A DNA stretch of 37,819 nt, from the NCBI GenBank assembly GCA_019455105.1, contig JACFMZ010000016.1, positions 1-37,819 on the forward strand. Direction: 5' to 3'. Under the pieces are notes generated by a model, which saw only the letters and a list, made by a program, of their open reading frames with translations, was not told the origin of the DNA and ran no database searches. Shown piece after piece: positions 1-6,069 of the stretch (the stretch's first letter is position 1; each line of letters begins with the position of its first letter). This DNA comes from Bacteroidota bacterium. Its GTDB lineage: Bacteria; Bacteroidota; Ignavibacteria; UBA10030; UBA8401. Both the position numbers and the translations under genes were made by a program.

Positions 1-44
1 TTTGGTTAATGTATTTATTTTTTTAACCATTTACACAAATATTT

Positions 45-638
45 TTATACTCCCAGATTTTTTAATACGGTTAAAACTTTTTGAAGCGCCAGCGCGCGAT
101 GGCTGAGAGTATTTTTTTCTTCTAACGTCATTTCGGCATAGGTTTTTTTCTGTCCGTTCGGAACAAACACCGGATCGTAGCCGAAACCATTTGAGCCGCG
201 CGGTTCTTCTAACAGCGTTCCTTCAACTTTTCCTTCAACGGTGTGTTCAATTCCTTTTCCAACGAGTGCAATAATTGTGCGGAATTGCGCTCCTCTTCTC
301 CACTTCGGCACCGCCAGCATTTCCCGCAGAAGTTTTTTATTATTATCGGCATACGTTGCATTTTTTCCCGCATACCGGGCGGAAAGCACGCCGGGATCTA
401 ACCGTAAATAAAAAACTTCCAATCCCGTATCATCGGCTAACGAGAGAATTCCCGTCGCGTGAAATGCTTCGCGCGCTTTCTTCAGTGCGTTGCCTTCCAG
501 TGTCGGCTGGTCTTCAACCGTTTCCTGCAGCTGCGGAAAATCATTCAGTGACCGGACGTGAACTCCTAACGGCGCAAGCAGTGCCGAGAGTTCTTCAGCC
601 TTATACCGATTGTGAGTCGCTAATAAAATTTCTTTCAT
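45..638 (-). CDS. rdgB: Non-canonical purine NTP pyrophosphatase (RdgB/HAM1 family)
   Basis: This 197-residue protein is the usual length for the family. The family hydrolyses XTP, dITP and ITP to the monophosphate plus pyrophosphate in the cytoplasm, which keeps deaminated purines out of DNA and RNA. Visible motifs are the N-terminal nucleotide-binding ATHNRYKAEE (residues 7-16), the catalytic LADDTGLEV (67-75, with D69 matching the catalytic Asp of E. coli RdgB), GFGYDPVF near residue 153, and SHRALA near the C-terminus. The ATG overlaps the TGA of the upstream SemiSWEET-like gene by 4 bases (ATGA), so translation is probably coupled. The function call is from family motifs; nothing unusual is seen. 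Confidence 0.95.
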   Translation of the reverse strand: MKEILLATHNRYKAEELSALLAPLGVHVRSLNDFPQLQETVEDQPTLEGNALKKAREAFHATGILSLADDTGLEVFYLRLDPGVLSARYAGKNATYADNNKKLLREMLAVPKWRRGAQFRTIIALVGKGIEHTVEGKVEGTLLEEPRGSNGFGYDPVFVPNGQKKTYAEMTLEEKNTLSHRALALQKVLTVLKNLGV

Positions 639-898
639 ACGATTCTCTGTGTTCGTGGAAAATATCCATAATAAAGATTAATTAAACTTGCCGTTGCGGT
701 ATATCCATTTAATAAAATAAGAGGAAGATTATCTATTCCGATTGCCTGAAGTAAAAGCATTGTTGACCCGACGGCATACAGCAATAAAAATGATTTTTTA
801 ATTAAAACTTTTCCTTGTTTAATAGTATCAATCGTCTGCGGAATCCAGCATATTGCCAGCGATACAAACCCGATATAACCGAGAACATCAAAAATCAT
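635..898 (-). CDS. SemiSWEET-like PQ-loop small transporter
   Basis: This 87-residue hydrophobic protein has three predicted membrane segments (about residues 4-22, 36-54 and 58-79). A Pro-Gln pair in IPQTID (19-24) lies at the end of the first helix. That size and layout match bacterial SemiSWEETs, which dimerise to form a sugar transport path in the inner membrane. It is the first gene of a two-gene unit with rdgB, overlapping it by 4 bases. A functional link to rdgB is not evident. The substrate cannot be read from the sequence. The alternative is another PQ-loop family member of unknown substrate. Confidence 0.8.
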   Translation of the reverse strand: MIFDVLGYIGFVSLAICWIPQTIDTIKQGKVLIKKSFLLLYAVGSTMLLLQAIGIDNLPLILLNGYTATASLINLYYGYFPRTQRIV

Positions 899-968
899 AA
901 GGCCTTTCTTTTTGTAATTAGTTTAGAAAAAATTTACCAACAATGAAACTGCTTTTTATATTTTGTTT

Positions 969-1439
969 TTAATACTCTTTTTTTATTTCACTTTTCTGCC
1001 ATGCGTGAAATACCGCCAGTGCCTCGTCGCGCAGAAATTGTTCCGTCGGAATTTTTCGTTCATGAATTGCCCGCGGAAGTTCTTCGTAAATAAACAAATC
1101 ATCAAACCCAATCTTTGCCGCGTCTCCCCTGCCGTTGGCAAAATATATTTTTCCCGGTCGCGCCCAATAAATTGCTCCTAAACACATCGGACACGGTTCG
1201 CATGAAGTGTATAATTCGCAGCCATCCAGTTGAAACGAGCCGAGAACTTTACAGGCTTCACGTATTGCCACAATTTCTGCGTGCGCCGTCGGGTCGTTTG
1301 AAGTTGTTACGGTATTAACGCCTCGCGCAATTATATTTCCGTTTTTCACAATTACGCAGCCAAACGGACCGCCGTTACCGCTTGCAACATTTTCCATGGA
1401 GAGGCGAATTGCTTCGCACATAAATTCTTCTTTTGTCAT
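969..1439 (-). CDS. guaD: Guanine deaminase (CDA-fold, GuaD type)
   Basis: This 156-residue protein has the same length and a closely similar layout to Bacillus subtilis GuaD. GuaD converts guanine to xanthine in purine salvage and catabolism. The zinc site is visible as HAE (H53, E55) and PCPMC (C83 and C86). Also characteristic are GGPFGCVIV (23-31), VTTSNDPTAH (44-53), the CLGAIYWARP stretch (86-95) and the terminal KKEY-type tail that in GuaD reaches into the partner subunit. tRNA adenosine deaminase TadA is a relative, but the NDPTAH context and the tail favour GuaD. It starts only 3 bases after the stop of the upstream DNA methylase gene, so it is probably transcribed with the restriction-modification genes. 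Confidence 0.9.
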   Translation of the reverse strand: MTKEEFMCEAIRLSMENVASGNGGPFGCVIVKNGNIIARGVNTVTTSNDPTAHAEIVAIREACKVLGSFQLDGCELYTSCEPCPMCLGAIYWARPGKIYFANGRGDAAKIGFDDLFIYEELPRAIHERKIPTEQFLRDEALAVFHAWQKSEIKKEY

Positions 1440-1442
1440 AAG

Positions 1443-2219
1443 TTACGGTTGGAACATACTATAACGAATTCTTGATAAATCTTCATTCGGTTTGGGTTTA
1501 CGAAATACGAATAAATGTTCGTGCATTATCAAATAAAACTGATAACTTTTTGCTTTCCCTTTCCAACGATTTCCGTATTTAGTGTTATGTTGAGTTTTAA
1601 TGATTTCTTCTTTAAGAGCAAAGCCATTTTTAAGACACAAATTAAGAATAAAATATGATAACGGAATATAATGCTGTCCTTTTCGTGTATCGCCTATAAG
1701 TATTGCACAATATCGGTCTGGTTTAATGACGCGAAAAAGCTCTTTTATGCCAACTTCAAGTTGTTCAAGAAATTTTGGAATGCCTGCTAAACTAGAAAGG
1801 TCGTCTGGATTTTTACGATCAGAATATGTTACAATGTTTGCGTATGGTGGGTGAGTAATAATTAAATCAATGGAATTTTCTTTGAGTTTGGTAAGATTAC
1901 GAACATCTCCCAATTCAACTTTTTGTTTTGAAGAATTATCTACACTAAAATTTAATCGTTCTTTGGAAATATCAATTGCGTTTTGGTTTATATCATAACC
2001 AATCGCATTGCGATTTAAAAGTTTTGCTTCAATGAGGGTTGTTCCACTGCCAACCATTGGATCAAGAATAAATTCACCTTCTTGGGAATAATTTAGAATT
2101 AAATTTCGTGGAATTTGCGGTGCGAAATTTCCGCGATAATCAGATTTATGTGTTGCCCAATTTCCTCGAACTGGAAAGTCCCAAACGGTTGTAGATTCTT
2201 GAATAAAATCATTTAGCAT
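1443..2219 (-). CDS. DNA methyltransferase (N4-cytosine/N6-adenine type), second methylase of the R-M cassette
   Basis: This 258-residue amino-methyltransferase has its SAM-binding motif I, DPMVGSGTT, at residues 53-61. The catalytic motif IV, THPPY, follows at 122-126. In the DpnA-type second methylases of classical DpnII systems the catalytic motif comes first and the SAM motif last, so this protein has the other motif order and is not a simple DpnA equivalent. An N-terminal block (WDFPVRGNW, 13-21; DYRGNF, 27-32) and WKGKAKSYQF near the C-terminus may belong to target recognition. The gene is AT-rich like the other cassette members. It is separated from the 150-residue ORF by 124 bases and from guaD by 3. 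Target sequence and methylated base are unknown. Confidence 0.85.
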   Translation of the reverse strand: MLNDFIQESTTVWDFPVRGNWATHKSDYRGNFAPQIPRNLILNYSQEGEFILDPMVGSGTTLIEAKLLNRNAIGYDINQNAIDISKERLNFSVDNSSKQKVELGDVRNLTKLKENSIDLIITHPPYANIVTYSDRKNPDDLSSLAGIPKFLEQLEVGIKELFRVIKPDRYCAILIGDTRKGQHYIPLSYFILNLCLKNGFALKEEIIKTQHNTKYGNRWKGKAKSYQFYLIMHEHLFVFRKPKPNEDLSRIRYSMFQP

Positions 2220-2343
2220 AAATTAAACTTTTTTATCTTCTATTGTGAGTAGCAATGGAAACTATTTTGTAAATATCATTGTGTGCTTCTAATGATTTCA
2301 GCAAATTTTTAAACATATATGCAGTTGATAAATTGGTTTTTTC

Positions 2344-2796
2344 CTAAACCATTAATAATTTTGCAATTAAATAAAGGAATTTAATACTGTATTCTCCCTT
2401 GTTCGCTAGTTTAGGATATTTTTTTGCTTCAGCATTGGCTTCTTTTTTAAGATTTGAAACATTCAAAAGAAAATTTCTTTTCTTACCAGATTTTATTGGT
2501 TTAATTGTTTTCCATAAATCAATTAAAAAATGTAAGAACTTTTGAGTTTCTTTTTTGTTGTGATGCATTTTTATTATTACATCTACCGCCCAATGTATAT
2601 GTTTAGGGGTTCTAATTCTTGACCAACCTGATTTTGACGTACCATCTCTTTGTCTATATCTAAGCAATAAATCATAATGTGACAAGGAACCCTGATAAAC
2701 GCCTAAAAGATATGTGTCATTTATTTCTATGATAGCCAAAGGTTCAATTCCTTTAACTCTCATATGAGATTTTGTATATTTTTTATTTCTTACCAT
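2344..2796 (-). CDS. Hypothetical protein inside the DpnII-type R-M cassette
   Basis: This 150-residue basic protein is not a family I recognise. Its start codon lies within the last 7 bases of the DpnII-like endonuclease gene (2790-2796), and it shares that gene's AT-rich composition. It is therefore very likely co-translated with it. A striking motif is GWSRIRTPKHIHWAVD (about residues 57-72), rich in Arg, His and Trp and compatible with nucleic-acid contact. The C-terminal half is Lys-rich and probably helical. No signal peptide or membrane segment is seen. An accessory role for the endonuclease or methylase is inference from position only. Confidence 0.75.
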   Translation of the reverse strand: MVRNKKYTKSHMRVKGIEPLAIIEINDTYLLGVYQGSLSHYDLLLRYRQRDGTSKSGWSRIRTPKHIHWAVDVIIKMHHNKKETQKFLHFLIDLWKTIKPIKSGKKRNFLLNVSNLKKEANAEAKKYPKLANKGEYSIKFLYLIAKLLMV

Positions 2797-3632
2797 TCTT
2801 CAACAATTACTTCCACTTTAATTTTCTCAATGAATCTTTCAAGCGTTGTTAAATTATACAAACTTGGAATAATATTATATGCTTCTTCTAATTTATTCTT
2901 TGCTGAAAACCAACCTTGTCCGTCGGTTATCCAAACAAATTCATATTTATCATATTGATTTATTTTGGGTGCAATATCGGAATATGCTCTTGCTGTTTCA
3001 TTCAATTTAGAGCCACTGACATTGTAAAAATTAGTCTCGATCAAATATGTTTTCTTTTTAGTTTTAATAGCAAAATCAAAACGTTTTACGTCTTCACCTA
3101 AACTTTGTATTTCAGGAAAAACAGTATGGTTTACTTCTTTTTTGTAAAATATTTTTGCTTTGTCAAAAATCAGTGAAACCGTCCTTGACATATTTTCTCC
3201 ACCTCTGTTTTTCCGTGCATTCGTATCTAAACCAACTTCAATTCCAAAAACATAATCCACAAGGTTGGTAATATCCTTATTTTTGAAAATTTCTGCTAAA
3301 CCAGTTTCTATAATGTATTCATAAATCCTTTCAACCGAAGTGAAATAAGTTTCAAGTAATACAATTTGTCCTATATTGTTAAATGTCTTTGTGTTTTTGT
3401 TTTTACGAATCGCAATTAAAATATCTAATACTTCAAAAACATTCGGATTTTCTTCGTAAAGTTCTTTTATCGCTTGTTTCAAATTTTCTTTTCCAATCAA
3501 GTAATTCAATTGGTTTAACTTAATTGCAATTTTTCTAACATTACTTTTAATTTTTACGAAGTCCGTGAAATAATCAAGTGTTGCATTAGTTTCTGAAAGT
3601 TGTGATAAGAATATTTTAAACTGTTCTAACAT
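2790..3632 (-). CDS. DpnII/MboI-type restriction endonuclease (predicted GATC specificity)
   Basis: This 280-residue protein carries the conserved blocks of the DpnII/MboI family, which cleaves unmethylated GATC. The blocks are GLDTNARKNRGG (134-145), RFDF followed by YLIETNFYNVSGSKLNE (184-212, the probable PD-(D/E)xK-like catalytic region), and WITDGQGWFSAKNKLEEA (234-251). It starts 4 bases after the Dam-type methylase stop and overlaps the next small gene by 7 bases, so all three are one transcript. GATC sites exist in the window (for example 395-398), so host protection by methylation is required. GATC specificity follows from family membership, not from direct evidence. Confidence 0.92.
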   Translation of the reverse strand: MLEQFKIFLSQLSETNATLDYFTDFVKIKSNVRKIAIKLNQLNYLIGKENLKQAIKELYEENPNVFEVLDILIAIRKNKNTKTFNNIGQIVLLETYFTSVERIYEYIIETGLAEIFKNKDITNLVDYVFGIEVGLDTNARKNRGGENMSRTVSLIFDKAKIFYKKEVNHTVFPEIQSLGEDVKRFDFAIKTKKKTYLIETNFYNVSGSKLNETARAYSDIAPKINQYDKYEFVWITDGQGWFSAKNKLEEAYNIIPSLYNLTTLERFIEKIKVEVIVEEW

Positions 3633-3636
3633 AATT

Positions 3637-4545
3637 CTAATTGCTTATTTGGTTAGTAATTAGTAATTCTGTTAAAATACCTCTCTTATCAGCGTTTGAG
3701 TTTATGTTTCTTCTTGCTTCGACGCGCTGAATATAAAAAGATGAATATAATTCATCAAAAAAATTATTTGTTTTATTTTGTCCTTTTACGTCAGAATTAC
3801 TCAAAATCCAAGTATGGTTTAAAATATCCAGTTTCGAACAAAATTTTTGCAAACGAATTTGTTCATTGTCATTAAATTCATCTTTTGCGTAAGAATTAAA
3901 ATTTGAGGTTCCATTTAATGGCTTGTATGGTGGGTCAAGATAAAATAAAGAGTTTTTATCGGCATAAGATAGAGTTTGTTCAAAGTCGCCACATAAAATT
4001 TCAACTTTTTGAAGCAATTTACTTACAGCAAAAATATTTTCTTTATCACAAATTGTTGGTTTTTTATAACTTCCCATCGGAACATTGTATTCATTCTTAC
4101 GATTAACTCTATACAAACCATTGAAACAAGTACGATTAAGAAAAATAAATAAAGCGGATTGTCCAATCCGTTCCTCTTTTTTTGAATTATATAAATCTCT
4201 TTTTTGGTAATAGTAGAGTTTCTTTTTATCCTCTTTCCCTTCTAAATTGTGAAATTCATTTTGTAGAATATCGAGATTTGAAATTAATTCTTTTGGTTTA
4301 GAAGCAATTACTTTATAAGTGTTTATCAAATCTTTATTAATGTCGTTGATAACTGCTTTCTTTATATTTGGAAAGTTGTTTAGCATCCAAAAAAGAACTG
4401 CTCCGCTTCCAACAAAAGGTTCAATGTAGGTAAATTTCGTCGTAATAATATCTTTTGGTAAAATTCGTTCAATATCGGAAATAAGTTGAGTTTTACCGCC
4501 TGCCCATTTAAGAAATGGTTTGGCTTTTATATTCAAGCTTGGCAT
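3637..4545 (-). CDS. Dam-family DNA adenine-N6 methyltransferase (DpnM type, GATC)
   Basis: This 302-residue alpha-class N6-adenine methylase has motif X, KPFLKWAGGK (9-18), and the SAM motif IEPFVGSGAVLF (41-52). It also has the Dam-specific block FLNRTCFNGLYRVNRK with NEYNVPMG (135-158) and the catalytic YLDPPY (202-207). Together with the adjacent DpnII-type nuclease it forms a GATC restriction-modification pair and is the protecting enzyme. It is the first gene of the cassette on the minus strand. A 20-base palindrome lies 38-57 bases upstream of its start and may be a regulatory site. Base composition is clearly AT-rich: the line at 4141-4200 has 16 G/C of 60, against 31 of 60 for 6241-6300 in radA. 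This is consistent with acquisition by transfer. Confidence 0.95.
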   Translation of the reverse strand: MPSLNIKAKPFLKWAGGKTQLISDIERILPKDIITTKFTYIEPFVGSGAVLFWMLNNFPNIKKAVINDINKDLINTYKVIASKPKELISNLDILQNEFHNLEGKEDKKKLYYYQKRDLYNSKKEERIGQSALFIFLNRTCFNGLYRVNRKNEYNVPMGSYKKPTICDKENIFAVSKLLQKVEILCGDFEQTLSYADKNSLFYLDPPYKPLNGTSNFNSYAKDEFNDNEQIRLQKFCSKLDILNHTWILSNSDVKGQNKTNNFFDELYSSFYIQRVEARRNINSNADKRGILTELLITNQISN

Positions 4546-4582
4546 AAAAATATAGTTAAATATATAAAGACTGGTTTTATAA

Positions 4583-4602
4583 ATGTAAGGAAAATCTTAC
4601 AT
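4583..4602. repeat. Palindrome upstream of the Dam-type methylase
   Basis: ATGTAAG and CTTACAT are perfect 7-base inverted arms separated by 6 bases. They lie 38-57 bases before the methylase start codon in an otherwise gene-free AT-rich stretch. This is a plausible operator or promoter-proximal hairpin controlling the cassette. No C-protein gene is present, so any regulator would be a cassette protein or a host factor. Confidence 0.4.
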
Positions 4603-4626
4603 ACTGAAAACACGGAAACTTTGTAA

Positions 4627-4683
4627 TTAACCAATCAATTCTTTTATCGCTTCTTGTATCGTTTCCACACCAATAATTGCAAT
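4627..4683 (-). pseudogene. Remnant of a second radA 3' end (last 18 codons plus stop)
   Basis: Read on the minus strand this segment encodes IAIIGVETIQEAIKELIG followed by TAA. The intact RadA at 6070 ends IEILGVETIQEAIKELIG and TAA, so 16 of 18 residues match. The DNA matches at 47 of 57 bases, and seven of the ten differences are synonymous. That pattern shows the two copies diverged while both were coding, so the remnant is the end of a different radA allele rather than a decayed local copy. It sits just beyond the abiEii stop. With the real radA end it brackets the AbiE pair, leaving 1386 bases between the two copies. Confidence 0.85.
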
Positions 4684-4702
4684 TCCATTACGCAATTATT
4701 GG
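4670..4702. repeat. Perfect 11-base inverted repeat at the abiEii / radA-remnant junction
   Basis: CCAATAATTGC (4670-4680) and GCAATTATTGG (4692-4702) are perfect inverted arms with an 11-base loop. One arm lies inside the radA remnant and the other is the end of the abiEii coding region. The abiEii stop codon falls in the loop. There is no T-run after the stem on the minus strand, so it is a poor intrinsic terminator. It may be a recombination or junction structure instead. Confidence 0.6.
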
Positions 4703-5383
4703 AAATTCCTTATAAAAATTTAATAGCGTAATAGTTTCTTGCCGAAGTTTTGTGCGAACAAAATTTTTCATTTTTTCATCTACCAAATCACCAATTCCGC
4801 TCAGTAGTTTTTTATCTGAAATTGTATTCAACCGCTCGATACATTCTTGCACATACACTGCAAACGGTTTTTCCATTCTGTTTTCCACCAAATTTTTATT
4901 AATGGGCGTTCGCTTTTCCATAAAAAACCAGCAGTCAAAAATATCGCGGTTGGTCATCTCACTTCTATCCAACAGCGCACAAAGTTTATGGGCAAACATG
5001 TCGGCAATTGTCATTACACGAATGTTGATTCCCATATAATTGCGAATTTCATAATGATTATCAAACACTCGGTTCGATATTTCAATTTTTAATTTTCGCT
5101 CGCCAACACCATAATCCAAGACAATAATTGTTCCGAAAAATTTCTGTGCTTCATCATCTATTGTTCCATGTTTTAATAAAATAGCGCAGACTTTTTGATA
5201 CACTTCTTTCTCTTTTTCCAATTTCAAAAGATTAAAATCCAAATCAACGGAAAAACGCGGCAGATCATAAAAGAACATCAACGCTGTTCCTCCTTTAAAT
5301 CCCAAAGAGTTCGCTAGTTCAATATCTGAATAAATATCTTTAAGAATTTGAAGCAAAAAAAATTTGTGTTTATTGATGTCCAT
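4688..5383 (-). CDS. abiEii: AbiEii-family nucleotidyltransferase toxin
   Basis: This 231-residue protein is the toxin half of a type IV abortive-infection toxin-antitoxin system. The nucleotidyltransferase core is visible as GFKGGTALMFF (about 28-38) and RFSVDLDFNLL (43-53), the latter giving the paired metal-binding Asp residues. A later KLCALLDRSEMTNRDIFD block (133-150) is also diagnostic. Family members are transferases that act on tRNA or other targets when the antitoxin is outcompeted, and they block phage spread. The gene overlaps abiEi by 14 bases. It is shorter than many AbiEii proteins (often around 300 residues), and the C-terminus coincides with an inverted repeat next to the radA remnant, so a trimmed tail is possible. 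Confidence 0.88.
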   Translation of the reverse strand: MDINKHKFFLLQILKDIYSDIELANSLGFKGGTALMFFYDLPRFSVDLDFNLLKLEKEKEVYQKVCAILLKHGTIDDEAQKFFGTIIVLDYGVGERKLKIEISNRVFDNHYEIRNYMGINIRVMTIADMFAHKLCALLDRSEMTNRDIFDCWFFMEKRTPINKNLVENRMEKPFAVYVQECIERLNTISDKKLLSGIGDLVDEKMKNFVRTKLRQETITLLNFYKEFPIIA

Positions 5384-5933
5384 AAATTTTCTTTACTCTT
5401 TTTGCCAGCGCTTTTGATTGATAGAGAGACAACAGTTCTTCAATCTTTTCCCGCTTCAACGGGTTAAGATTATCAAAATGCGTTTCACCGTTCAGATACA
5501 GTATATCTAAAAAAGCGCGTTCCGGCGCGGCAATGTTCACGCCGTTTGTTTGCCGTTCAATACCCCGCGCATCAACAAGCAGATTATTTTTTATTTTGCG
5601 AAACGAAAAAATTTTATTTTCTATTTCTATGTTGCGGCTTACGTACGAAACAACCGTTACGCGGCTGTCATACTGAAACGTAACGCCCGCTTTTTGCAAA
5701 ACATATTCCAACGAAATATAGGCAGGCGCAAAAATTTTGCATGCCAACTCTTCCGTGCTGTAGGTTGGTTTGCAATAAATTCCCTTGCGCGGATTTTTCA
5801 ATTTGCCCGTGCGAACGTAGTAATTCAACTTTAAATTCAGTGAAACAAAATTTGTTTCGCCCGCCAGCATTGCCGCATCTTTCAGGCGAAAAACTGTCCG
5901 CTTGTCGTTATATAATGTATAAATCAAATTCAT
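5370..5933 (-). CDS. abiEi: AbiEi-family antitoxin / transcriptional regulator
   Basis: This 187-residue protein precedes and overlaps the toxin gene by 14 bases. Family features are the N-terminal winged-helix segment (VFRLKDAAMLAGET, about 14-27), the RTGKLKNPRKGIYCKP block (41-56), PAYISLEYVLQKAGV (70-84) and APERAFLDILYL (about 137-148). AbiEi proteins repress their own promoter through the N-terminal domain and neutralise the toxin through the C-terminal part. A perfect inverted repeat lies 2-46 bases upstream of this start and is the likely operator. The order antitoxin-then-toxin and the overlap are standard for AbiE. Confidence 0.87.
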   Translation of the reverse strand: MNLIYTLYNDKRTVFRLKDAAMLAGETNFVSLNLKLNYYVRTGKLKNPRKGIYCKPTYSTEELACKIFAPAYISLEYVLQKAGVTFQYDSRVTVVSYVSRNIEIENKIFSFRKIKNNLLVDARGIERQTNGVNIAAPERAFLDILYLNGETHFDNLNPLKREKIEELLSLYQSKALAKRVKKIYGHQ

Positions 5934-5934
5934 A

Positions 5935-5979
5935 TTTGAGAACTGAACATATTAAATAATCATATCTTTAGTTCTCAAA
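5935..5979 (-). promoter_or_regulatory. Candidate AbiEi operator
   Basis: TTTGAGAACT (5935-5944) and AGTTCTCAAA (5970-5979) are perfect 10-base inverted arms, 25 bases apart. They end 2 bases before the abiEi start codon, and the AT-rich interval between them could hold the promoter core. AbiEi antitoxins are known to repress their own operon by binding paired inverted repeats, so an autoregulatory operator is the natural reading. No binding is demonstrated here. Confidence 0.6.
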
Positions 5980-6069
5980 ATAACAAACGTTTATGATTTA
6001 TGCAATACTGTTCAAAATCTTGGCAATTTCCGTCTGCGTGTTGACGGCACTTCGGCGGGAAGGTGTGGC

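Noticed and set aside
1-30. ATG at 28-30 on the minus strand opening a reading frame MVKKINTLTK off the left edge
   Set aside because: Only ten codons are visible, with no ribosome site, so a gene cannot be supported. TGGTTAA (3-9) and TTAACCA (23-29) also form a weak hairpin there without a T-run.
969-1439. tRNA adenosine deaminase TadA as the identity of the guaD gene
   Set aside because: The length, the TTSNDPTAHAE context and the KKEY tail match guanine deaminase, not TadA.
6000-6069. CCGTC/GACGG mini-hairpin after radA as a terminator
   Set aside because: The stem is only 5 bases and no T-run follows on the minus strand.
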